A stretch of DNA of 64,000 nucleotides, from assembly GCA_001986395.2 (NCBI GenBank), contig MQVO02000011.1, positions 930,001 to 994,000 of the forward strand. The letters are read 5' to 3'. This DNA comes from Irpex lacteus. Its lineage: Eukaryota; Basidiomycota; Agaricomycetes; Polyporales; Irpicaceae. Shown here one piece after another: positions 33,864-45,408 of this stretch. The first letter of the stretch is position 1. The number at the start of each line of letters is the position of its first letter. A program made the position numbers and the translations under genes. The notes under the pieces were generated by a model. The model was not told the origin of the DNA, did no database searches, and saw nothing but the letters and a program-made list of their open reading frames with translations.

Positions 33864-35328
33864 ACCTACTGCTGGACCCTCCGTTCCAAAGTCCTCAAAG
33901 CCCACGTCTACGTCAACCTCCGAAGGCAGAATTGTCCAACCGAAACCGGGCTCTTCGTCGAAGGAACCCCGCGCTGGGCCCAGTCAACGTGCTAATCGCC
34001 TTGTCGGTAGCGGCACGAAGCTTCCTGAACAATCGAATGCATACGTGTCTGTGATAGAACCGACGGTTGTTAACTGTGACGGCGCGTGTAAAAGCAATGG
34101 TCAACCTGGAAGTGTTGCGGGTGTAGGTGTGTTTTGGGGGGAGGGTGATGAAAGGTAAGTAACCCGCATATCATACCAAACGAGGGATGACTGATGTTTT
34201 GTGCACTGAAAGGAACATCGCGGAGAGATGTCCTGGAGCGCAGACGAACAACCGTGCAGAGCTCATCGTGCGTAACGCGAACACATCGTCTTCCACACAA
34301 TCCCGAATTTTTGCTTACAGGCAATCGTCCGTGTACTACAAACCGCGCCCGTAGACGACGCACCCCTCATCATCCGCACTGATTCACACTACAGCATTAG
34401 TTGTCAGTTCATTCCATTCTCCTAGGACCCCCTCACGTTTCTCCTTTACTAACAACTTACCAGGTGTAACAAAATGGCTACCAAACTGGCGACGAAGAAA
34501 CTTCCGAAAGGCCGATGGGAAACCAGTATCCCATAAAGAGCTTATATGCTACATCGACGCGCTCCTCGAAGAGCGCAGACAGGCCGAACAGAAGGTAAGC
34601 GTGTCCTCCACTCCCACTCTGACCTCGTGCACCCGTCCTTTGTTGCCTTTTCGCGTACAACACTAAATACAAACAACAGGTTTCGTTCGAGCATGTATAC
34701 GGCCATCAAGGCGACCCTGGAAACGAAGGCGCAGATGGCCAAGCAAACAAAGGTTGTTGGCTCCCAGAAATCCCTGAAGACGAAGACTGGGAGTCTCTCG
34801 AAAGAGCGACTCGAGCGCGTATCGCCGAGCGCAAAGACGAGCTTGAGCGCATGGACGAGGAGATGTTGCTCGAAGCCATGAGCGACGATATAGCTGCGCC
34901 TATGGAACATGAGGATGAAGATGGTCATGAAAGCGATCATGATATACAGGTGGATTTGCCCTCGACACCTCCACCTCCCCCGATGACTCCCCCGGCGACG
35001 GTAACGAAGGCGAGGGAGTTGTCGAAGAAGCTGAAGGCGTCGCCGTTTAAGCCTGCGAAGGTCGATACGCCGCAGTTTAGGACGCCTACTTCTTCACCGT
35101 CGAGGACTCCGGCTGCCTCTGTCACTACTGCTGCTGCTGCTACCGTTACTGCTATCACTACTGCAACTACTAGTGAGGCAAAGCTTACAAAGGAGGAATT
35201 AGAGGTGAGTACGGTTTCTGCGGTTTCTGAAGAGCGGGATATCTGATGAGCTTGTCTCCACGCATGGACAGTCGTACGCTGATTGCCTAGTAGATATGGA
35301 TGAGTTAGAGGCCGAACTCACTGATTAG
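33478..35328 (+). CDS. ribonuclease H1
   Basis: Seven exons (33478-33551, 33726-34154, 34213-34267, 34321-34402, 34464-34594, 34680-35204, 35272-35328) give 450 residues. An N-terminal hybrid-binding domain (residues about 8-60, YYAVAKGRQPG to AKAWL) is followed by a Ser/Pro-rich linker and the RNase H catalytic domain. Catalytic acids are visible in NCDGACKSNGQ, NNRAELIAI, IIRTDSHYSI and HVYGHQGDPGNEGADGQA. After the catalytic domain comes an unusual extension of about 190 residues: an acidic helix rich in Glu/Asp/Arg, then a Pro/Thr/Ala-rich stretch. The enzyme removes RNA from RNA/DNA hybrids in nucleus or mitochondrion. The promoter and 5' exons lie in the second unit of the tandem duplication. 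Confidence 0.9.
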
Positions 35329-35538
35329 GGACACAGTTTGTCACTTTCTGGGACGTGTGTAGTTTACATAGTAGTAAGTAATGATGTTTTTGATTTTTGC
35401 ACTCATGTCATTCATGCCCACATTGTAATCGCCACTAGATATTTCTATGACAGTGGCACTATGTATACAGTCATTACAACACTCCGCGGGGCACAATCTC
35501 TTCGTCCTATCTGATCTCGCTTCAGTAAGCGGCTGTCC

Positions 35539-36409
35539 TCAGGCATAGACGTAGCAAGCAATGCCCTCGTCCTTCCAGCCTCCATGGTCAATACAGGTAC
35601 TCCTTTCTATACCGTTCGTGGTATACACATGGTCCTTGAGCTCTGGATGGTACAGTCGGTAGAGCGGGAGGGTACCCAAGTGCTGGTTGGGCCAGACGTA
35701 TCCCAGGATACCCTCATCTCGTACATCTGCCTGCGAGATTAAACGCTCCTTCTCCTGCACATCGGTGGTGTAGAGATGATCCGAGTCCTCGGAGAGGTAG
35801 ATTTGAAAGAATGGAACGCTGTCTCCTGCGGGGGAAGGTGAGGCGAGTATCAACCCAGTGATGGGGTCCAGTCCCCATCCAATCTGTACAAGGGTGTCCC
35901 GTTCAGCTGAGTCGATCGTATAGCGGTGATCTAACGGCGACGTGAGATATAGGCGATGAAGCGGGACCAAGGATAGCGAGCTCGACCCTAGAGTGCCCTG
36001 TTCATGACTGGTGACCTCCTGTGTAATCAAATCAAGCTGTCAGCTGTGATACTAGTAGGTACTAGGGACAGTGCGTACGCGCATGCGAGGAATCCCGGTC
36101 TGTGTTGAGTCATCGCCACGACACGTACGTATCTCCTAAAGCGAAATGTAGGCATAAGATGCAAAACAAGAACTAATCATTATCTTAGACGCCTACTCGG
36201 ACAGCTGCAATTTCAGTCCATTTCATGTGTGCTTCAGTGTTAGAGGCTGGGTTGATGATGGTGTCTTCAATCAGGAATCTAGCGTCAGACTGGAGTATGC
36301 CATCCTTCACGAGAGATTTCCTGAGGTCGGCGAGGGTAGCATTCGTAGCTGCCTGTACGCGATATTTGACCCCGGTGGGAGTGATGATGTTGAGACGGAG
36401 GAGATCCAT
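35539..36409 (-). CDS. DUF5648-repeat protein with 70-residue N-terminal module, copy I
   Basis: Read from 36409 down: exons 36409-36197, 36135-36079, 36018-35539, 249 residues. Exon 1 encodes a compact module (LNIITPTGVKYRVQ, TLADLRKSLVKDGIL, AHMKW) of alternating beta and helical character, possibly beta-grasp; it carries no known name I can give. Exon 2 encodes a 19-residue linker. Exon 3 holds three DUF5648-like repeats: VPLHRLYLTSPLDHRYT, VPFFQIYLSEDSDHLYTTD and LPLYRLYHPELKDHVYTTN, ending WKDEGIACYVYA. DUF5648 repeats are beta-rich and of unknown function. Modules correspond exactly to exons. Confidence 0.75.
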
Positions 36410-36917
36410 CGTGGTCTACAATGCTTGCGTCTAGCCTGAGGAGGTTGCCACTAGCGATTGTCAACCAATGTGTCTGGCCCTAGCCTTATGAGAACACGGA
36501 TGGCTCCCGATCTCGTGTCCCTGCAGATATCAGGGAAGCAGAGATTTGGAGCCCATAAGCGTGAGAGAGATATCGTTATGAGTTGCTGAACGGCCAGCTG
36601 AACAGCACAGCTTGCAGTCACATTCACCATAGAGGAGGATTGACCGTCCTTCGGATAAGACAGAGTTTCATCGATTGCCAGAGCTGACGACATAGAGGAC
36701 ATGATCTTTCTGGGTGTACCAGAAAAGTTACAGAAGTGTCTGCATCCTTTTATCCGCTTATACTAGTAGTTAATCGTATGCTGATTGCCTAGTGATCACT
36801 TACTCTAGCAAGTGATGATATCTCCAATATTCGGGTTCATGTCATTCGTGCTCCTACGCTGCTCGACGCACTGGCAAATTGACGTGAATTGCTACTGAGT
36901 ATCTGCAGTGGCTGTCC
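36410..36917. other. spacer between DUF5648 copies I and II
   Basis: No gene supported. A block with GATAAGACAGAGTTT near 36656 recurs near 38074 upstream of copy II, so the upstream flank was duplicated with the gene. Confidence 0.5.
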
Positions 36918-37803
36918 TCAAACATAAACATAACAAGCAATACCCTGGTCTTTCCAACCCGTACGGTCAATGCACAATGTCCGTTCATTACTATTTGTGG
37001 TATAGAAATGCTCGTCCGCATGCGGCGAGTATAAACGATAGAGCGGGAGGGTACCTATGCGTTGCTGTGCATATACATACCCCACTACGCCTTCGTCCAA
37101 GGTTCCCGCCTCCGAGATGATGCGCTCCTTCTCTGCTACGTCCGTAGTGTAGAAGTGCGCCTTTCCACGGTTGAGCCGGAAGAAGGGAATACTATCTCCC
37201 GCAGGGGAAGGTGATGCTAGGATTAAACCTGCGTTTGGCTGTAACCCATACCCATTCCTCAAACATGCATCCCGTTCCGTGTCACTGGTTGTGTACAAGT
37301 GATCCGCTGGGGATGGGCGATTGAGGCGGTGAAGCGGGACTAAGGGTAATGAGCTCGACCCCGGAGTGCCAATGCTCTGTTCATGACTCGCAGCCTTCGC
37401 AGCCTCCGAGCGACCCTGTGTAACGAAATCAAGTTGTCAGCTGTTAGTATACTAGATACTAGTGGCGGTGCGTACGCGCTTGCAAGGATCCGCAATAGAT
37501 GTCGTTCCATCACCACGACACATACGTATCTCCTAAAATGAAATATATTCATGAGATGCGTAACAATGGCTAATTATTATCTTAGACACCTACTCGGACA
37601 GTCTGAATGTTGGTCCATTTCATGCACGCTTCAGCGGTTGGGCCAATGACTGTGTCTTCAAGATGGAATTTAGCATCAGCATATATGATGCCGTCCTTCA
37701 TGAGAGATTTCCTGAGGTCGGCGAGGGTAGCATTTGAGTCTGCATATGTGCGATATTTGACACCTGCGGGAGTAATGATATTGAGAGGAAATATTTCCGT
37801 CAT
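36918..37803 (-). CDS. DUF5648-repeat protein with 70-residue N-terminal module, copy II
   Basis: Exons 37803-37594, 37532-37476 and 37415-36918 give 254 residues. Start chosen at MTEIFPLNIITPAGVKYRT because it aligns with MANIRPLNIV of copy III; a longer in-frame start exists at 37899. The 57-nt middle exon has exactly the same length as in the other two copies and begins EIRMCRGD. Repeats in exon 3: VPLHRLNRPSPADHLYTT, IPFFRLNRGKAHFYTTD, LPLYRLYSPHADEHFYTT, then WKDQGIACYVYV. Function unknown. Confidence 0.75.
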
Positions 37804-38363
37804 TTTCTGTGACAGCTGATCGCAGGAGACCAAAAGACTTCGGAAGGGTAAGCTGTCGACTTTTTTATAGGCACATGAATGATCTTGCCTCAAGCTCACC
37901 TATGGCAATCTCTAGAATGTGCAAAAAAAACTGCGATCTCATAAGTGTGAGAAGTGGAAATCGCCATGACCTGCTGCCTGACTGCGGGACTGTCAGATGA
38001 ACAAGAGCATGTCTACTGCGGAGTCATACTTACCAATACAGGATGATCGATGATCAGCCATCCACGATAAGACAGAGTTTTATCGGTCTTCATTCCAATG
38101 CATGTATATAATCTTCTCGGCATAGGGAAGATATACGGCATCTGTAACGCACAGCGATACAAGTTACAGCCGTAGGGCAATTTTCTGCACTCTATCGAAA
38201 GAATTTGAGCAACATAAATCAAAACAAGGATGGTTTTCGAGTACGTACATGTAGCGTTATCGACGAGACGACGTTGCCAAACACTTATTACCCCTGACCC
38301 CATGCTCTTTTCCTGCATTAAACCCTAAGCGATCACCCAGCAGCTACGCAAGGGACTAGGATT
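37804..38363. other. spacer between DUF5648 copies II and III
   Basis: No gene supported; contains a short block related to the preceding spacer. Confidence 0.5.
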
Positions 38364-39218
38364 TCAGGCATAGACATAGCAGGCAACGCCTTCATCCTTC
38401 CATTCCTCTCGCATACAGACCTCTTTCTCTTTACCACTGGTCGTATAGCAGTGCTCGTTCCAATAGGGAGAGTACATCCGATAGAGAGGGAGGGTGCCTA
38501 TGCGTTGCTCGGCATACACGTAACCTACAATGCCTTCGTCCTTCGCGCGTGGCTGTGAGATCGTACGCTCTTTCTCTGAGAAATCTGTCGTGTAAAGATG
38601 TTCGTTGGGAAGACAGATCCGAAACAGCGGAATACTGTCTTCCGCTGGTGAAGGCCTAGGGAGGATGAGCCCCGCGGTCGGCTCTAATCCGTATCCGTTT
38701 TTTATGTACTTGTCCCTCTCTACGTCGTCGATGGTGTAGAAGTGACGCAAGGGAGATGGACAACAGAGTCGGTGGAGCGGGACGAGTGTTAATCGCTGGC
38801 CGCTTGAGTTACTAGACCCTGGACGAGTGCCCTAGGAGGTTTCGAGTTATCAGTGTCATTCACTCAGAAGTACGGTACAGGATGCATACGTGTACATGAA
38901 GATTTGTACTCGATGAAGGGGTGTCACTGCGATATATTTGTATCTCCTGCCCCAGCAAGAATAACATAGTAATGAGACGAGTTGTCGCGGAGAGATGATG
39001 AATCGAACACGCACCTGAAGAATGTCTGCCCACTTCATGTGCTCTTCTGAAGCTGGTGATATGACAGCGCCTTCGATTTGGAATTTGGCATCAGCATCGA
39101 TAATACCATCCTTTATGAGAGATTTCCTGATGATGGCGAGGGAAGAGGTCACATCAGCATGCGTACGATATCTGGTACCGGTGGAAGTGACGATATTCAG
39201 AGGACGGATGTTAGCCAT
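38364..39218 (-). CDS. DUF5648-repeat protein with 70-residue N-terminal module, copy III
   Basis: Exons 39218-39015, 38946-38890 (57 nt) and 38831-38364 give 242 residues. Exon 1 encodes MANIRPLNIVTSTGTRYRTH, IIRKSLIKDGIID and EEHMKWADIL. Exon 3 repeats: VPLHRLCCPSPLRHFYTID, IPLFRICLPNEHLYTTD and LPLYRMYSPYWNEHCYTT, ending WKDEGVACYVYA. It is the most divergent of the three, with extra cysteines in repeat 1. Function unknown. Confidence 0.75.
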
Positions 39219-39953
39219 CGGACTGAGCGTGGTCGCTGCGGAAGATGGAACATGAGCTGGCGTATCATGCAATTTATAGATGCAAGCAGAATGGGATAAT
39301 GCGTGGGCAATGGTGTTGGCTTCCGTATAGTCAGGGCCCAGCTATGCAGAAGAAGCAATGTTCCGGATGTCGTAACGGAACCTTCGACATGGAATACCCT
39401 GAATTCAGCTGAGAAGGGATGAACATCATTAACTCTGTGCTCACCAATGGAGTTGCACTAATTTTGCTACCACTCATTCATAACTTGCACAGAAGCAGCG
39501 GAAAGGAGGGACATGTGGCCTATGTAGTACGGCATGATCTTCTAGGCAGCAGTCAGCGTTTCGGAGAATGCAAAGATGGAAACATGCACCTCCGAGTCAA
39601 TACTAGTCCCAGTCGTCGGGTAGACTAGAGCCTCGTATTACGTTTGGACAGAGGCTCCGTGGGTATCTAGATGTTAGCGACGAAGAAAATAAAGAAGGTA
39701 CGAGAGGTTGCACCACTCATGAGCGCGTGCCCTTCAAGCTGACTGCACATCAGTCTGTGAGGATGAGAAAGAAGAGTGTGTTGTACAAATTTCCAAGGAT
39801 ACAAAACAAAGTAGTACAGGATAGAATACAACAACATAAGTGCACGTAAAGTCATGAAGAGTCCAGAGCGGAATGAAAATGGTCAAGAACTCAAAGTTAT
39901 AGCGCAACCCACGTACTGATCATGGGCGGAGCGAGTGTGGAATTTGAAGTGGA
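39219..39953. other. intergenic region
   Basis: No supported gene; upstream of DUF5648 copy III and downstream of the second MFS gene. Confidence 0.5.
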
Positions 39954-41891
39954 TCAAGGTGTCGCTTGCTCGACCATCCGGACATCTTGCTTCGTCTCCT
40001 GCATCCGCTGTTCATCTAGTTCGCGGCGGAACTGCTTGCCCTGGAGCGCAAACACTGTCATCGAGGTTGCTAGTGCAAATGCACCCTGGAAGATGATCGC
40101 TCGGTGCATGTTGAATGGAGGATTGGCACCAGCACCTGCGCGGAGAGCGTTTTCGCCTACACACAAGATTAGAATGTATTGGGGGAGAACGGCAAGAAGC
40201 GATGTCGAACGTACTCAGAACGAAGATGACGGTTACGAGGTTGCCACTGTGAGCACGAGTCAGCATGAAGAGTTGACTCGCTCGAGTTCGTCAAGTGAAT
40301 ACGTACGCAGACCATAAAATAGCAGAGCTTCCGTCAGCATTACGCGTGACTTCTACCGCAAGTTCGAGGGCCGCAGGTAAGATGGGTATCGAGAAACCTC
40401 CTATGATAGCCATGATAGCATACAGTGCTCCGGTGTTATGGGGTTTCACTGCAATACCGCGTGAATCGTTTGTAAAATACGAGACAAGCGTGAGGACAGA
40501 CCTGCCCATATCATGCACAACCATAGGATACCCAGTATTGGGCAGAAGACCTTGCAAGTGAGCGCGAGATGACGCGTCAGCACGCGGTCGAAAATCGGAG
40601 ACGTTATGCCGGCCATGGCAAGTCCGACGAGGAAGAGCGTTGCACCGAAAAACCCAGCAGTATCGCTGGAGTAGTCATAAGGTTCCTGTGTTTCCCGGTC
40701 AGTTACATCGATGGACAGAAAGCAGGTGAAGGTGCCTTACGAAGTCCTGAGATGTCAGAATCGAGAAGGAGGTAACTCTGATAAATCGCGTTAGAGCACA
40801 GGAACCATGTGTATTTACATATGAACTTACATTCCGACAAAAACACCGAAGATAAGGGTTATGATGACGAAGTCTATTCGCTCTCGCACTGACATGAAGG
40901 TACGCTTTGTCTTCGGTTCACGGCCGAAGACAGCCCGAATGAGAGATATAAAGGAGGGCTTCTTATGGGAAGCGGCGTGAGCTAAAATTTGTCAGCATAT
41001 GTGCTTGTTGCGCGTGTAAGGAGGCAGCAGACAACTTACTGGGTGGGGTTGGCGGTGCTTCTGACATTAATAGCGCGAATGGTGCCGCAACCGTGCATGC
41101 GATACCCAATACCAGTATTGACGTCCTTACAGAGCCTACCACAGGGGAGATGATCTGTGCGATACCTGTACCGAACGGATTCGCTACGCCGATTATCATA
41201 GTGACGGTTGTGCGACTCTTCAGCCCGAACCAAGTCTCGGAGTAAAAGGGCCCGATGACCTGAAATGTAGGCTGTGCGATACCAGCCAGCAATTGGCCGA
41301 GCATCAAGAGACAGAGCGACGCATTCGTCGAAATGCTGTGTGATGTGCCTGCATATCTGACCCAGGCGGACACAATGAGGAAGACGGATCCTACGTAGCA
41401 CTGACATTTGATTTCAGTGATTCGAGCATCGGCGTCTGATAGATAACATACCGTCATGCGAACACCCCACCTCTTGCATATGAATGCAGACGCAATGGAC
41501 GCAGGAATGTATGTGAGGTTGAGAACATTGCTGAGCCAGTTGACTTGTCCAAGTGTGAAGCCGAACTCGTCCGCCGCTGGAGCGTAGGTGTTAAATCACG
41601 ACGTAGTCGTCGCTTGATGAACTCACTGTTCCCCGCGATCGAGCCAAACCAGACGGCTGAGAAGCCACCGACAATATTTAAGACAACCTAGACAATATGT
41701 TGGAGGTAAAGAAGAGCATGTATATAAGCAGTACTCACCAGTGCCACAAGTCCAATAAACCGTCGTTTATAAAGACGGTATGTAACAGGTTCCGCTATGC
41801 TTTGGGCGGTCTCGTTCGGCGAGTCTACTGACCTGCTGAACACCTCTGCACTCGGCGACTGGGTCTTGTCGTCCTTGAAGTCATCCATCAT
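39954..41891 (-). CDS. MFS transporter, SLC49 (FLVCR/DIRC2)-like, copy 2
   Basis: Read downward from 41891; two adjacent ATGs, the second (41888) aligning with the start of copy 1. The protein shows YRLYKRRFIGLVAL, NIVGGFSAVWFGSIAGN, FTLGQVNWLSNVLNLTY, SAWVRYAGTSHSISTN, PFYSETWFGLKSRTT, MIIGVANPFGTGIAQII, NTGALYAIMAIIGG and the cytoplasmic tail KQFRRELDEQRMQE. Intron positions compared with copy 1 coincide. About 12 membrane segments. The two paralogues are in opposite orientation and separated by about 30 kb of unrelated genes. I did not sum all exons of this copy. Cargo unknown. Confidence 0.82.
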
Positions 41892-42230
41892 GATGGTAGA
41901 CCGCGAAGGAGACGAAGATCATGGTCTGAGGACAAGATGCAAAAGAAGCTCATGGTTGTTCTGCCTCACGTCCGTGCTTCGAATTCCCACTGAGCTCACG
42001 CGACACTCCATATCAGATGGGCGCTTATGTTGATCAGTTCGCTGACCAAATTCCCCTTAGTCACTCCAGCCCAACTTCAGTGTAGCGACTCGCAGTTCAC
42101 CATGTCCGGACTACAGTACGTATGCTGTTTATGATTCAGTGGGCCCACCTGAATACTCTCATTCCGACGTTGAAGACTTTTTACACAGCTAAAAACGGTG
42201 AGTCCATGCTAATGGAAGAAAATGAATGTT

Positions 42231-42439
42231 TTTACAGCTAACACCAGAACGTTAGGCCGCATTTTTTCGTACACACATAGAGCGGATCACCAAAGACCTC
42301 CGGCCGTTGGCCCAGACGTGAGCTGGGGCGAATGGGACGCGTCGAAGCCTCTGCGGCAGCAGTGCCGCCACCATCCCGCCAAGTCCGCCTGTGTGTAAAT
42401 TGATGGCATGTGGCCTAACGTTCTGGTTTTAGCTGTAAA
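42231..42439. mobile_element. MITE-like element with ~32-bp terminal inverted repeats
   Basis: The left end TTTACAGCTAACACCAGAAC plus GTTAGGCCGCAT (42231-42262) is the near-perfect reverse complement of the right end ATGTGGCCTAACG plus TTCTGGTTTTAGCTGTAAA (42408-42439). The interior of about 145 bases is non-coding. No clear target-site duplication seen. A partial match to the end (TTTTTACACAGCTAAAAAC) lies about 50 bases to the left. Confidence 0.65.
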
Positions 42440-43111
42440 TCTCGCAGTCATCGAGGCCTAGCGCGGCACTTCCAGTAGCTCAGTCCATTGGGAGAGACCC
42501 ACACCGTTCCATCGAAACTGAAATTGGCCCTCTAGATACAGCTACAGACTTGCGATTGCTACGCGGCTAGTACTACATTCGAGTCTCTCTCCAGGTCAAC
42601 TTACCTTGCTGTTTATAGCGCACATGGGTAACTACTCTCCGAGAACCCCAAGACAGCGTCTTATAGTAAGTACGCTTTCGTAACAGTCTCAGCCTGAGGT
42701 GTCAGGTATGAGCCACGCAAATCTATACCTCAAGGTCCCTGGTTGTTCATGTGAGTGCCTGGTCAAATTTCCAAACTTCTGTCCAAGTAAATCCGACGCA
42801 ACTGAGCAGGTCTCCGTAGAAAATTGGGCCATTCTGGCCACCAGAATATTCCCAGCCGCCTATGCGCCAGCGTAGATACGATGACCAACGGTGCGTATTC
42901 TAGCGAGTGTTTTGACGGTTTCCCGCAGGGGATCCACACTGGCAGGTCAGCCTTCACCAACCGCGACGGCAGTCACAAAAGAGAAATGCGTCCGCAATGT
43001 CACACAGCTGTTGATTTTGTGCTTGGTGAAAGTATCCCAGGCTATGGCACTCAGCCCTAGCATGACGGCTGTCTCCTTGGAAAAGCTGCGATGTATCGCT
43101 GTGCAGCACTA

Positions 43112-43984
43112 GGCCCACTCAATTCCTAAGCTCGTTCGTTCGTTCGTTCGTTGGACGAGCGGGCAGCAGTTACTCCGCCAGATGCCGAGACTTGCCGCGC
43201 GTCTACCTCGACCAAACAACGGTCTCGGGGTTTTAACACCGGGAGCACCTGCTTCCCGCCCTGTACCAAATTTAGTATACGTCGGTCGAGGTGTACAGAG
43301 TGATCTAATGCTACTGGCTCAGTAAATAGTATCTGAGTTCTACAAATTACATCCACTTGACTGATGGTGAGCTATTATATGGGATGTGGTACGTGTGAGC
43401 ATTGTTGTGAGATGAAGCCTCCAAGCAACGACATTTACATGTCTGGGTCATGTCACGACGTTGTAGTCGTTTAACTCGTATTCATGCATAGCTATAAGTG
43501 GTCACGCACTTCAGTAACACTTGCGCAAGCCTCTGGATGGACATCTGCATGCCTGGGTGCCTTGGATTCCCGCTCATCGTTGAGCGAGACACTCAGAAGC
43601 CTGAGGGGTATGCCCTAGTAGAATTGGCGGCGGCGCTCGTGCCCGCCCTTTCTTGCTCGAGATGTCGGGTCTACAATCCTGGCTATCATATCTAGTTTTC
43701 TGTGCTGGTATAGCAAACTTGAACTTCCAGTGATACATTCGTGACTAACTTGTGTGTTTTCTGAGCTGCATTACATGTAGATACACGCTCAGTAAAGATA
43801 CAGCATTATACCGACGTATACTAGATTTGGTACAGGGCGGGAGGGAGGTGCTCACGGTGTTAAAACCCCGAGACCGTTGTTTGGTCGAGGTAGACGCGCG
43901 GCAAGTCTCGGCATCTGGCGGAGTAACTGCTCTCCGCTCGTCCAACGAACGAACGAACGAACGAGCTTTGGAATTGAGTGGGCC
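43112..43984. mobile_element. TIR element with long inverted arms and TA flanks (mariner-like, non-autonomous)
   Basis: The left arm (43112 to about 43290) and right arm (about 43810 to 43984) are inverted copies for roughly 175 bases, starting GGCCCACTCAATTCC and ending GGAATTGAGTGGGCC. Both ends are flanked by TA (43110-43111, 43985-43986), the target duplication of Tc1/mariner elements. Each arm includes four or five TTCG units (CTCGTTCGTTCGTTCG). The roughly 520-base centre encodes no transposase, so any movement would depend on another element. Confidence 0.65.
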
Positions 43985-45069
43985 TACTGTAGAAGACATT
44001 TCCCACCCGCTTAACAGATGTGAGTGACATGCAGCGTTGGTTATATCGTGTTTCATTATACGCTGATCGTCGGCCTAGGCCTGCGAATGAGTGACAATAT
44101 CATCTTTCAGGCAGACAGCAACGGCCTTCCATCTCCGTATGTCTCTTGAAGCCGCTTCCACACCCCTTTGCGGTCAGCTTTCCTGCTGCCCCTAACTGCG
44201 CGCAGTCCAAGCTTCTCTCGTTTCTCGCGATATATCACAGTTCGGAATTGATAAGTTGATTTCTACGGCTGTATTAGCACACTGACAAAACTCTCACACT
44301 AGTCGAGACTCTAACCTAGCCTCACAAACTATGGTGAGTAAACATGCATTGTAGCAGCATAAAGAGTTCTAACCAGCCCTTGCAATGATAGGTTCAAACC
44401 ATACTCCCACTCCTACTCCGTACGATCACTTCTTCCCTTCCGTATTCTACTTCTATGACGACGACGACCGATACCTTTTTTGCAAGCCTGAGGGTGGATC
44501 TGAACACTCATCCGCTTGATGCTGCGGTTCGCGGCGGCCGACCCGGAGGCATGCCGCCAGTCATACTTGTGAAATAACGTCTTTTGACCGTATCTTTCTA
44601 CTAATTAAATCAGTTTCCCAAGTATATCTAAGTCACAGCGATGATCATCATATAGCCACCATGTGTCAAAGCCACAGTGCGTACCCCTAGGTGCACATCT
44701 TCCATATACATTGACTATATGTTCCCAGTAGTGGGCTCATGCTGCGCTCTCCGTCAGGCAACTGATCGTTCGCCATGCGACCAAACATCGAAATCAATGT
44801 CGGCCGACATTGACCTCGATGCTCCATCATTGGATCACATCTGTAGAGATTCATATACTTAGACGTCTTTCCCACACGGATCTCGACACTACCAGTATCT
44901 GAACATATCCATTCGACGAGCCAATCGTACTTAGAGCTCGTGGAAGATATTTGTTTGCGAAAGACCGTACCGCGTTTCACGATACAATGCGTCTGTGGTA
45001 ATCTGTCCTTACCATGACAGAAACGACAGATGTCCTATGCTTTGAGCGGAGGATTTGCGTTCATCAGTA

Positions 45070-45110
45070 CCGACATCATCTACATCATCTACATCACCTA
45101 CATCACCTCA
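45070..45110. repeat. short CATCTACAT-type tandem repeat
   Basis: Imperfect 9-base units (CATCTACAT/CACCTACAT) about four times in a row, just beyond the aminopeptidase 3' end. Confidence 0.6.
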
Positions 45111-45408
45111 TTGTTCAGTCCATAAGCCGCAGGATCACAGACACGGCGGCCGCAGATGGAAGTTCATAGCCTCATGTTCCCCACAACAGCAAAGTCGGCA
45201 GTATTCAATGGAGACTGAGATGCTTTGACTGGCCGAGATGGCCAGTCCTGTCATATCATCATTTCCACAACTCATCGCATTCATGTCCGGTATCCCAGAA
45301 CTCGACATAAAGCAACTGTCAAAGAAGGATGGAAAAGCAGTGCGGACATTCTCACGAACGGCGCGCGTTGTGGTTCTCCCGATCCACGATGTGACGCCAT
45401 GTAGACTG

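Larger units (their letters stand above)
41892..45408. other. gene-poor region with inverted-repeat elements
   Basis: About 3.5 kb without a supported gene. Holds a short TIR element (42231-42439), a larger TIR element (43112-43984) and a short simple repeat (45070-45110). Remaining stretches show only short open frames. Confidence 0.55.
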
